NCBI GenBank assembly: GCA_964636575.1
Contig: CAZWSE010000002.1
Span: forward strand, 17,597-81,596
Source of the DNA: CAZWSE01 sp964636575
GTDB taxonomy: Bacteria; Pseudomonadota; Alphaproteobacteria; Rhodobacterales; Rhodobacteraceae
DNA length: 64,000 nucleotides
Reading direction: 5' to 3'
Positions 33,588 to 41,872 of this stretch are shown here, piece after piece; position 1 is the stretch's first letter, and each line of letters opens with the position of its first letter. The notes below the pieces were generated by a model. It was given only the letters and a program-made list of their open reading frames with translations, was not told the DNA's origin and did no database searches. Both the position numbers and the translations under genes were made by a program.

Positions 33588-35906
33588 TTACGGCTCGTCA
33601 GGGATGGGCTTCGGCGGACCCGCAGGTGGTTGCACAGCGTCTTGAGCCGCACCCGCAACCGCCTGTCGCTGGGCATCGGTCAGAGCGGCACCGCCTTCGA
33701 TCTCAACTTTGACATTGCGCTCTGCCATGCGGATACCGTTTGCGTCAAAGATATCGCGCACCTTTTGGTAGGCATCGCGGCGGACCAACCATTGCTCGCC
33801 CGGCTTGGTCATAAACTTGACGCCGACGACCATGTTGAATTCTTCCATCCGGCGAACACCTTGGGATTTCAAAGTGGTCAGGATCGACGGACCGTATTCT
33901 TCATTTGCAGCCAGCTCGGCACCGACCTTCTTGACCAGCTTCTTGACCAGTTGCAGGTCTGTATCGAAAGGCACCCGGAATTCGAGCTTCATAATTACCC
34001 AATCGCGGCTGTGGTTGGTCAGGCTTTTCAGCTCTCCGTATGGGACGGTGTGGACCTTGCCGCGGTGGTGCCGGATGCGCATGGACCTGACCGAAATGCT
34101 TTCAACCGTGCCCATCAATTCGCCTACTTCGATGTATTCGCCCAAGCGGAAAGCGTCATCAATCAAGAAGAAAATGCCCGCCACAATATCGCGGACCAAG
34201 GACTGTGTCCCAAAGCCGATGGCGATGCCCACAACCCCTGCCCCCGCAAGGATCGGTCCGATGTTGACGCCAGCTGCGCTGAGCACGCTTAGGCTGACCA
34301 TGATTAGCAGTGTGACCATCAAAATAGTGCGCAATAAGGGCAACAGCGTTATCATCCGCGCCTCTGGCCCTGGTGCCTGCCCGTCCACGGGTGGCTCATA
34401 ATCCGCGACCCGTTTGTCGATCACCGTCTTGGCCCATGTCCACACCAGATCGGCCAGCAGCAAAGCCACGAGACTGTCGATCAATATTTCCAGAACGCGC
34501 CCCAGAATGCTGCGGTCGGCGGACAGATCAAAGATGTCTACCCCCCATGCCATCGACAACAGAACGACAGCGGTCATGACGAACACGAACCGTGCACCGC
34601 GCTGCACAATCGGTCGTGCAGTCGTATAAGGGTCGGCGAATTCGGGCGGTTCGGGTTGGGCTGTGCCCTCTTCCACATCGCCATCGGCCTCGCTCAAGGC
34701 GAAGTTATCCAGCATCGCTTGGGCTTGCACTTTATGTTGATCATGCAAGGCATCGGTTGATTGATCAAAGAAATGATCGATCCACGCTTTGATCATTTTC
34801 AGGCCCGGCACCGCAAGTCCGATGATCAGAGCGGCCCACATGACCCCGAACAATCCAAAGAGCCACAGCACAAAAACCGCGCCCACAAGTCCGATCAAAT
34901 AGGCACGCCAGAACCGCAAGTGTTGAGCGGAAATAGGATCATCGCACAGCACTGGCACCCGCCTAAACGCAAGCCAGATGCATCCCCAAATGACCAGCAC
35001 AACAACAAGCGCCACTGCAACAGTTTGCGCCAGCGCCACTGCCGCCAAATCTTCGCCCCAGTCCATGCCTGCGGCTTCCGTAAACCGCCCCAACATGAAG
35101 GTGACCGCCAACCCGATCACAATCGCAAGGGCCAGAACCCGCACAATCCGGTGCATGTAGACCGCCACCGGTGAGCCGTATGGGACCAATCTGAGTTCTG
35201 GCGCTTTGGGGGCTTGGAAGAACAGCGAAACGGTTGTGATGATGCGGAAGAACAATGCCATGAACAACAAGTCCAGCACCAAGGCTTCGACCAATGGATG
35301 CCAGTCAAAGCTTTTGAAGGCACCGATGCTGCCAATCGCAAAAATACCCAGCCCCGCAAAAACAATCGCTGCTCGTTTTGCGGCCCCGACCAGCTTTTCC
35401 ATGGGCGCGTGCTTGGGCGCCAGTTCCAATCTTAACAGTGGGTATTGCACGTATTGACGGTACAACCATTCCAACCCGAACCCGATCAGCAAGAAGGTCA
35501 GCACATAGGTCAGCGACCGCACCTTTTGCGCGTGTGAAAGTTCATCATTCCAGACGTCAGACATTAACGCCGGCACGCTTGGGATAATGTTCCAGGCAAG
35601 CGTCAGGCTTTTGACGCGCTCCGCGATCCGCGCTAGTTGCGCCTCAATCTGATCGCGCAGGCTGAGGTTGGGCGTGTCTGTGAGGGTGCCGGTTTCTGTG
35701 GCGCTGTCCTTGATCCAGTTCTGCACGCTTGGATCGCCCAGAAGGCGTAGGAACTCTTTCACATCGTTTGGCGAAGGCGGATCGGTAACGACGGCTTGGG
35801 ATGAGTCCGTGGTCGTCCCCGGTACGATCTGCGCTTGTGATACCTCGGCCCCAAACAGCAGTAGAATGACCGTCAACAGAGCGCTAAGAGATTTCAAAAC
35901 CCTCAT
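33588..35906 (-). CDS. MscS-type mechanosensitive ion channel
   Basis: Large MscS-family channel (772 residues; the E. coli MscS core is under 300). A signal peptide (MRVLKSLSALLTVILLL, AQA site) and a soluble N-terminal part of about 110 residues precede several TM segments. The pore helix and following beta domain are at about 550-700: AGVVGIAIGFGTQSLVRDIVAG, then FRLGEYIEVGELMGTVESI. The C-terminus is Pro-rich. Its start overlaps the upstream diheme/[2Fe-2S] gene by 4 bp. Besides osmotic release, a channel gated or modulated by that partner is possible. Confidence 0.92.
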   Translation of the reverse strand: MRVLKSLSALLTVILLLFGAEVSQAQIVPGTTTDSSQAVVTDPPSPNDVKEFLRLLGDPSVQNWIKDSATETGTLTDTPNLSLRDQIEAQLARIAERVKSLTLAWNIIPSVPALMSDVWNDELSHAQKVRSLTYVLTFLLIGFGLEWLYRQYVQYPLLRLELAPKHAPMEKLVGAAKRAAIVFAGLGIFAIGSIGAFKSFDWHPLVEALVLDLLFMALFFRIITTVSLFFQAPKAPELRLVPYGSPVAVYMHRIVRVLALAIVIGLAVTFMLGRFTEAAGMDWGEDLAAVALAQTVAVALVVVLVIWGCIWLAFRRVPVLCDDPISAQHLRFWRAYLIGLVGAVFVLWLFGLFGVMWAALIIGLAVPGLKMIKAWIDHFFDQSTDALHDQHKVQAQAMLDNFALSEADGDVEEGTAQPEPPEFADPYTTARPIVQRGARFVFVMTAVVLLSMAWGVDIFDLSADRSILGRVLEILIDSLVALLLADLVWTWAKTVIDKRVADYEPPVDGQAPGPEARMITLLPLLRTILMVTLLIMVSLSVLSAAGVNIGPILAGAGVVGIAIGFGTQSLVRDIVAGIFFLIDDAFRLGEYIEVGELMGTVESISVRSMRIRHHRGKVHTVPYGELKSLTNHSRDWVIMKLEFRVPFDTDLQLVKKLVKKVGAELAANEEYGPSILTTLKSQGVRRMEEFNMVVGVKFMTKPGEQWLVRRDAYQKVRDIFDANGIRMAERNVKVEIEGGAALTDAQRQAVAGAAQDAVQPPAGPPKPIPDEP

Positions 35907-37066
35907 GAGACTGCCTGCGCCTTTGGCGCTGAGCGTCTGTCCGCGCGGATTTCTTCAAGGTTGGAATAGTCGGCTTCTATGACCCGTTCCACTGTGATCG
36001 CACCGTCGTCAGGTTTGAGCTGACAAGCCAGTCTTTCGTCTGGTCCAGCGTTCCAATGAGCCAGAACCTTGGCTTCTTCTTCGCTCGGTGGCGGCAGTCC
36101 ATCGTTGCCGGATAAAACCTTGACGCGGCATGTTCCACACCGCCCGCGCCCACGGCAGACATTTGCATGCGGTAGGTTGTTTTCGTGGACCATCTCTAGC
36201 AGGGTCAGCCCCGTTTTCGCATCGAACTGCCCCGGTTGCCGCCCCGTGTAGCGGACATTAACGACCCCGCTTGTTCGTCCGTTCAGTCTGATCCACCGTG
36301 CCAGCAAAACGAGCGCGACCAACCCAAGCGAAATGCGGGTCGCCAGAACGGGGCGTTCTTTGGCTTGGGCCAGAATGATTGCGATTTGATCTGGTTCTGC
36401 AGTGACGCCTTGGGTGTTTGGATCGTTCTCAAGAACGAACCCTTCGCCGCCTTCTTCTACTGGAAGAATTTGCCGACCTGCCTCGACGTATCCTAACATC
36501 GCTAGGATCGGTAAAATCACAACGAACGGATAGAAAACAGACAATATTCCGGACGATTGGTCCTTGGATTGCAGCCATGTGTAGACCCCGATTGCCCCGT
36601 GAATCCACGCCACAACCAGCATCAGAATTTGCTGCAACCCGTCGAAGGGTGACACAATCCAGAACTGTCCGAGCACGATCATATAGGTTGGCTCAAGCCC
36701 CAGATCCCGGACAGCCATGACCCCAAACACATGCAACCCCAGCAGAGGTATAATCAGAACCCCAGCGATCATCTGCGCCATATCGTAGGCCGGAACATTC
36801 AACGTGTTTCGCCAAAACAGCGATATCAAAGCGAGTATGAAGTGGAGGATCAACGACCCCTGCAACAGCAGTTTGAGCGGTTGATATTCAGACCAAAAGC
36901 CGCTGAGCGCCCAGCGCCAGTCTTCCATCACTTGAACCGAGATCAACCCCAGTGACAGGTTGATCAAATGCAGCGTGATATAGACAAACATCACCATGCC
37001 GGTCGCGATCAGGGCAGACAGTCGAAACTTGGCACCGGGTGATCTGGCGGTGGTTGTGGCTGTCAC
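35903..37066 (-). CDS. Putative diheme-b membrane protein with C-terminal [2Fe-2S] ferredoxin domain
   Basis: A 387-residue protein with six likely TM helices (about 14-40, 64-84, 96-118, 143-166, 173-194, 243-258). Four of them carry one intramembrane His each (H33, H75, H112, H156), the arrangement expected for two b hemes as in SdhC/FrdC. Residues 268-365 form a plant-type ferredoxin domain with C304, C310, C313 and C348. Similar halves occur as the N-terminus of certain class III adenylate cyclases (CyaC type), but no cyclase domain is present here. GTG start with GGGAG 8 bp upstream. Coupled by ATGA to an MscS channel. Confidence 0.78.
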   Translation of the reverse strand: MTATTTARSPGAKFRLSALIATGMVMFVYITLHLINLSLGLISVQVMEDWRWALSGFWSEYQPLKLLLQGSLILHFILALISLFWRNTLNVPAYDMAQMIAGVLIIPLLGLHVFGVMAVRDLGLEPTYMIVLGQFWIVSPFDGLQQILMLVVAWIHGAIGVYTWLQSKDQSSGILSVFYPFVVILPILAMLGYVEAGRQILPVEEGGEGFVLENDPNTQGVTAEPDQIAIILAQAKERPVLATRISLGLVALVLLARWIRLNGRTSGVVNVRYTGRQPGQFDAKTGLTLLEMVHENNLPHANVCRGRGRCGTCRVKVLSGNDGLPPPSEEEAKVLAHWNAGPDERLACQLKPDDGAITVERVIEADYSNLEEIRADRRSAPKAQAVS

Positions 37067-37306
37067 AAATCTGCTCCCCGTTTTGCCGCGAAATCTGCTG
37101 CAAAGTATCCTGACGAAAACCGTTTACGGAATGAGGTCGCAAGTCAAGCCGTGGATGCAGCCCGCAGACGCGCGACGATGACATGACACCAAAGTTGCTT
37201 GAGGTACTTACGCCACGTTCCTGACTTCAACTGGATTGATCGATGGCTATTGATGTGGTGAGGTATGGAAACGATCCGATTGATCATGCGCTGAGGGACC
37301 GAACAC

Positions 37307-38962
37307 ATGAACGCAGATGTTATTGTAGTAGGCGCGGGTCTTGGTGGGCTTGCAGCGGCAGCGGAACTTGGGGATCGCGGTAAATCGGTGATCATCGTTG
37401 ATCAGGAAACACCGCAAAACCTTGGCGGGCAGGCTTTCTGGTCGCTGGGCGGGTTGTTCATGATCGACACGCCAGAACAGCGCCGCATGGGTATCAAGGA
37501 CAGCCATGATCTAGCGCTGCGTGACTGGATGGGGTCGGCACAGTTTGACCGTCCCGAGGATGATTACCCCCGCCAATGGGCTGAACGCTATCTCGACTTT
37601 GCTGCAGGCGAAATGCGGCCTTGGTTGCATGAGATGGGATTGCGCTGGTTTCCGGTTGTGGGTTGGGCCGAGCGTGGCGGCAGCTATGCGGATGGGCACG
37701 GCAATTCGGTGCCCCGCTTTCATATCACATGGGGCACAGGCCCCGGCGTTTTGGAGCACTTCATAAGACGCTGCAAAGAACACGAAGCCACGGGGAAGAT
37801 CACTTTCAAGTACCGCCATCAGGTCGACCAGATCGAAATGCAAAACGGAGCGGCGACGGGTGTATCCGGATCAGTGCTCGCCGAAGATGATGCAGTCCAA
37901 GGCGCCTCGACCAACCGCGACGTTACCGGCGATTTCAAACTTGAAGCCTCAAGCGTCATCGTTGCTTCAGGAGGGATCGGCGGGAACTTTGAGATGATCC
38001 GTAAGGTTTGGCCCACCGAGCGGCTTGGCCCTGCGCCCAAGAAAATGCTGTCGGGCGTGCCTGAACATGTGGACGGCCGCATGATCGGGGTGGCCCAAGA
38101 CGCGGGTGGGCATTTGATCAACAAAGACCGGCTTTGGTTCTACACAGAAGGCGTCAAAAACTGGGATCCGATCTGGCCGCACCACGGTATTCGCATTTTG
38201 CCGGGGCCTTCGTCGATGTGGTTTGACGCCAAGGGCAATCGCTTTGCCCCGCCTGCCCTGCCCGGTTTTGATACCAATGGCACTTTCAAGGCGATCTTGA
38301 ACACTGGCTATGATTACAGCTGGTTTGTGCTGACCCAAAAAGTGATCAAGAAAGAGTTTGCATTGTCAGGGTCAGAACAGAACCCTGACTTCACATCCGC
38401 CAAGTGGATCGAGGTCATCAAACAGCGCATTCTCTCTGGCAAGAAGGCCACCGGCCCTGTTGAAGCCTTCAAAGAGCATGGCGAAGATTTCGTTGTCGCC
38501 GACACCCTGACCGAATTAGTCAAAGGCATGAACGCTATCACAGACGACCCTTTGATCGATGAGGCAGACCTGCGCCGTCAGATCGAAGCGCGTGATGCCC
38601 AAGTCGACAACCCTTTCAGCAAGGACGCCCAGATGACGGCCATTCAAGCGGCCCGTCACTATCGCGGTGACAAGCTGATCCGAACGGCCAGCCCGCATAA
38701 GTTTCTGGACCCTGACAATGGCCCCTTGATTGCGGTGCGTTTGAACCTGATTACCCGCAAGACCTTGGGCGGATTGCAGACCAATCTGGACAGTCAAATG
38801 GTCGGCGCTGACGGCAAGGTCATTCCGGGGCTGTTTGCTGTCGGCGAAGTCGCTGGCTTTGGCGGTGGCGGCTATCACGGATACAATGCGCTGGAAGGTA
38901 CCTTCCTTGGAGGTTGCATATTCACGGGCCGCGCGGCTGGGCGCAGTGACGCGATTGGCTGA
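37307..38962 (+). CDS. FAD-binding dehydrogenase (KstD/fumarate-reductase-flavoprotein family)
   Basis: Flavoprotein of 551 residues. The dinucleotide motif VIVVGAGLGGLAAAAELGDRG is at the N-terminus, and the C-terminus holds IPGLFAVGEVAGFGGGGYHGYNALEG, which binds the FAD. The arrangement matches the FAD-binding dehydrogenase group related to 3-ketosteroid delta-1-dehydrogenases and soluble fumarate reductases. It stands alone on the + strand with 240 bp upstream and convergent to a hypothetical gene. Physiological acceptor and substrate unknown; a periplasmic signal is not visible. Confidence 0.82.
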   Translation: MNADVIVVGAGLGGLAAAAELGDRGKSVIIVDQETPQNLGGQAFWSLGGLFMIDTPEQRRMGIKDSHDLALRDWMGSAQFDRPEDDYPRQWAERYLDFAAGEMRPWLHEMGLRWFPVVGWAERGGSYADGHGNSVPRFHITWGTGPGVLEHFIRRCKEHEATGKITFKYRHQVDQIEMQNGAATGVSGSVLAEDDAVQGASTNRDVTGDFKLEASSVIVASGGIGGNFEMIRKVWPTERLGPAPKKMLSGVPEHVDGRMIGVAQDAGGHLINKDRLWFYTEGVKNWDPIWPHHGIRILPGPSSMWFDAKGNRFAPPALPGFDTNGTFKAILNTGYDYSWFVLTQKVIKKEFALSGSEQNPDFTSAKWIEVIKQRILSGKKATGPVEAFKEHGEDFVVADTLTELVKGMNAITDDPLIDEADLRRQIEARDAQVDNPFSKDAQMTAIQAARHYRGDKLIRTASPHKFLDPDNGPLIAVRLNLITRKTLGGLQTNLDSQMVGADGKVIPGLFAVGEVAGFGGGGYHGYNALEGTFLGGCIFTGRAAGRSDAIG

Positions 38963-38989
38963 TCTGAACTGGCTAGTTTCTACGCACCC

Positions 38990-39640
38990 TTAGAAGTGTA
39001 GCTTGAAGAAGTCATGCAGGCTTTGAACTATCCGTATGATTTCGTTGGCCGTTGCATCTGGGGCGGTTACTGTTCTGGTCCAAGACGCTGAAACCCCAAG
39101 GCGCGTGCCATAAGCCATGACCGGCATCGTGCAACTTTGCCCATCACAATATACGACCAAATCTGTGTTGTCTTTGTAGGGTGAAATCACTTGGCAACTT
39201 AGGTCCTTTGGGCTCTGACCACTTGCACAGAGATAGCTGTCACCTTTTGTCGTTATGGTGTCTGCTTGTGCCAAGTTTTCCCTATGCGCGCTTGCGTTGT
39301 CGGTGGCGGTCACGCTAGCATCTTCTACCGACCGTATCGCAAACATGAGCAGGTTTAGCCCTGCCAGATCAGGATCAACACTGATCTGCGCGACAATGGG
39401 AATGCTCAGCTTGCGCCCGTCCGTGCTGGTCTCCCCCGCATTGAGACATACCGTTTCGTCTTGCTTTAGAATAGAAACACCTTCGGTGACAAACCCGCGA
39501 AAGGTTGGCCCACCTCTGCGCAAGACCCCGTCGCCGTCGGCCCGCCCAAAATCAACAAAGCGATAGAACTCTGGGCAGTCTTCTGCCTGCACAGGGGACG
39601 CGAGTGCGCTTAATACGAGTATGGTTGTGATCTTCAGCAT
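38990..39640 (-). CDS. Exported protein of unknown function
   Basis: I do not recognise this family. The protein has 216 residues: a clear signal peptide (KITTILVLSALASPVQA, cleaved before EDC), then a mature part with six or seven cysteines that could form disulfides in the periplasm (for example in EDCPEFY, ETVCLN, YLCASG, LSCQVI and YCDGQSCTM). Nothing suggests a catalytic site. I start at 39640; the frame stays open upstream as antisense to an alcohol dehydrogenase gene, which I reject. It converges on the FAD dehydrogenase with 27 bp between them. Confidence 0.7.
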   Translation of the reverse strand: MLKITTILVLSALASPVQAEDCPEFYRFVDFGRADGDGVLRRGGPTFRGFVTEGVSILKQDETVCLNAGETSTDGRKLSIPIVAQISVDPDLAGLNLLMFAIRSVEDASVTATDNASAHRENLAQADTITTKGDSYLCASGQSPKDLSCQVISPYKDNTDLVVYCDGQSCTMPVMAYGTRLGVSASWTRTVTAPDATANEIIRIVQSLHDFFKLHF

Positions 39641-39820
39641 GACGACAGGTTCCGAATGGAAGGTTTTGCCTGTTAGGCTATCAGATTGCTTCTCTATTCC
39701 TAGAGTACCCGTTTGAAATTGCGCCCGTCGTAGCTTCACTTTTGCGTTGTTTTTTGCTTTGCGTCTTTTGTTGGCGCCCCTTAGCCTGCCGTCAACGTGA
39801 AGCATCAAAAAGGGCCTGCC

Positions 39821-40855
39821 ATGCGCGCTGCCGTCGTTCGAGAGTTTAGCGAAGACCTGTCTATTGAAACGGTCGCCGATCCTGCCTGCCCTGAAACTGG
39901 TGTTGTCTTGGAAGTCGCTGCTTGTGGCGTGTGTCGTTCGGACTATCACGGTTGGACTGGCCATCACGCGATGGTCAAAGGTGGGTCGATTATGGGCCAT
40001 GAGTATTGCGGCACCGTTGTTGAGGCGGGCCGTGACGCCAAGCATAAAGTCGGCGACCGATTGATTGCGCCCTTCATTTTGGGCTGTGGCAGTTGTTCTG
40101 CCTGTCAGACTGGTGTGTCGAACACCTGTACAAGCGCGATCGTGCCGGGCTTTGGTCATCCTGGCGCCTATGCTGAATATGTTGCCGCCCCTTATGATCA
40201 TAACCTTGTTCATTTGCCCGAAAGCCTGTCTCCTGCTTTGGCTGCCGGATTGGGGTGTCGCGTCACGACCGCTTGGCATGCCTTGACTGACCGCGCACAA
40301 GTTCGTGCCGGCGAATGGGTCGCTATCCATGGCACCGGCGGCATCGGTCTTTCTGCCATGTTGCTCGCCAAGATGCTCGGTGCGCGTGTGGTCGTTGTTG
40401 ATGTGGTGGATGAAAAGCTGACGCATGCGCAGTCGCTGGGCGCTGATGCCGCTGTCAATGCGGCAACCTCCGATGCGGCCGAGGCCATTCGCGACATTAC
40501 CGGTGGCGGTGCTCAGGTCTCGATTGAAGCTTTGGGCGTTGAGGTTACCACCAATGCCTCCGTCGATTGTCTCGCTGTTCTTGGCCGTCACGTTCAGGTT
40601 GGCATGCCAGCAGGTTCGGGGTTTCTTAATATCAACATGCGGGCCATCTATTCCAAGCAGCTGTCCTTCTTTGGAACGCGCGGGATGCCGTCTTGGAAGT
40701 ACCCTACCTTGCTCGATATGATTGAGCGCGGTCAGGTCGACATCAGCCCGATGGTCGCCAGAGAGGTGCCCCTGTCCGCCGCCAGTGCCGAGCTGCGTGC
40801 GATGGATGGTCCGACCGCACCCGGAACCGCCGTAATCACCGACTTTACCGCTTAG
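39821..40855 (+). CDS. Zinc-dependent alcohol dehydrogenase
   Basis: Medium-chain dehydrogenase (344 residues). Catalytic zinc ligands are C38 in CGVCRSDYH and H60-E61 in GHEYCG; the structural zinc site is C89, C92, C95, C103. The NAD-binding GTGGIGLSAM follows in the middle. Start at 39821 is supported by AGGG seven bases upstream. It is followed after 14 bp by an SDR, so the pair may interconvert alcohol, aldehyde or sugar substrates in sequence. Exact substrate unknown. Confidence 0.87.
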   Translation: MRAAVVREFSEDLSIETVADPACPETGVVLEVAACGVCRSDYHGWTGHHAMVKGGSIMGHEYCGTVVEAGRDAKHKVGDRLIAPFILGCGSCSACQTGVSNTCTSAIVPGFGHPGAYAEYVAAPYDHNLVHLPESLSPALAAGLGCRVTTAWHALTDRAQVRAGEWVAIHGTGGIGLSAMLLAKMLGARVVVVDVVDEKLTHAQSLGADAAVNAATSDAAEAIRDITGGGAQVSIEALGVEVTTNASVDCLAVLGRHVQVGMPAGSGFLNINMRAIYSKQLSFFGTRGMPSWKYPTLLDMIERGQVDISPMVAREVPLSAASAELRAMDGPTAPGTAVITDFTA

Positions 40856-40869
40856 AAAGGCGACAGAAT

Positions 40870-41619
40870 ATGCCCATAGATGCCGCCCCAACCGATCTGA
40901 CCGGCAAGACCTGCCTTGTGACCGGCGCCTGTGGCGGTATCGGGGCTGCAACGGCCGCCCATTTTGAAGCCTTGGGCGCGAATGTCCACACCACCGACGT
41001 CGCCGCTGATGGCCCGGGTCAATACCGTCAGTTTGATCTTATTGGAAACCTGCCCGCGGCCTGTGATTGGATTGCTGAAATCAAGCCGGATGTGCTTTTC
41101 AACAACGCGGCGGTCTTCGACATGGGCTCCGTTCTGGACGCCGATCTGGATCAGTATGACCGTCTGTTCGGGGTGAACGTGCGCGCGTTCTATGCGGTCA
41201 TGCAGGCCACCGCGAAGTCTATGGTCGCAGGTGAACGAGAAGGGTCTATCATCAATCTGGCCTCACAGGCAGGGCATCGCGGCGAGGCGCTTGTCGCCCA
41301 TTATTGCGCGACCAAGGCTGCGGTGATCAGCTATACGCAATCCGCTGCACTTGCCCTTGCGCCGCACAAGATTCGGGTCAATGCCATCAGCCCCGGCGTT
41401 ATTGATACGCCGATGTGGAAAACAGTAGACGGGCTTTTTGCGAAGTTCGAAGGCAAAGAGCCCGGGCAGAAAAAGCGAGAGGTCGGTGAGGCCGTGCCTT
41501 TGGGGTATATGGGCGCGCCTGACGACGTGGCCCGCGCGGCCGTGTTTCTGGCCAGCGCGCAGTCGGCTTACATGACGGCCCAGACCATTGGGGTCGATGG
41601 CGGCAATGTCTTAAGATAG
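40870..41619 (+). CDS. SDR-family oxidoreductase
   Basis: Classical short-chain dehydrogenase (249 residues). Cofactor motif CLVTGACGGIGAATAAHF near 14-31, NNAAV near 78, catalytic Ser near 139 in INLASQAGHRG, and YCATKAA with the catalytic Tyr and Lys near 152-156. DVA in the second strand suggests NAD rather than NADP preference. Second gene of a two-gene operon with the Zn-ADH. Often such proteins act on sugars or polyols; substrate not assignable. Confidence 0.88.
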   Translation: MPIDAAPTDLTGKTCLVTGACGGIGAATAAHFEALGANVHTTDVAADGPGQYRQFDLIGNLPAACDWIAEIKPDVLFNNAAVFDMGSVLDADLDQYDRLFGVNVRAFYAVMQATAKSMVAGEREGSIINLASQAGHRGEALVAHYCATKAAVISYTQSAALALAPHKIRVNAISPGVIDTPMWKTVDGLFAKFEGKEPGQKKREVGEAVPLGYMGAPDDVARAAVFLASAQSAYMTAQTIGVDGGNVLR

Positions 41620-41704
41620 CGCGAAAATTGAGACTTCTGTGTTGAAATACCAGAGCCTCATGCCTCTCAATATCATTCAAATGCTATCGAAAGATCACCC
41701 GAAT

Positions 41705-41723
41705 TGTGCATGAAAAATGTACA
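41705..41723. promoter_or_regulatory. Inverted repeat upstream of the chemoreceptor gene
   Basis: TGTGCAT-GAAAA-ATGTACA has 7-base arms with one mismatch and lies about 150 bp upstream of the MCP start, in a 253-bp gap. Could be an operator; no -35/-10 pair was confidently placed next to it. Confidence 0.3.
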
Positions 41724-41872
41724 TTTGTTGGTCGTTCGAGCAAAATCTCGGGTCGGTGCGTTGAAAGGGCATATCTGGCGGTCGCGCGTTAACACGATCT
41801 CAAGCAACTGCGCGCTAGAAGCAGGCAAAGCAACACACCACCGTTGCGATGTTTTGTGTGCAGGAGACTGAT

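Noticed and set aside
38990..40951. 653-codon minus-strand open frame
   Set aside because: Only the last 216 codons look like a protein with a signal peptide. The rest is antisense to the Zn-ADH gene and the intergenic region.
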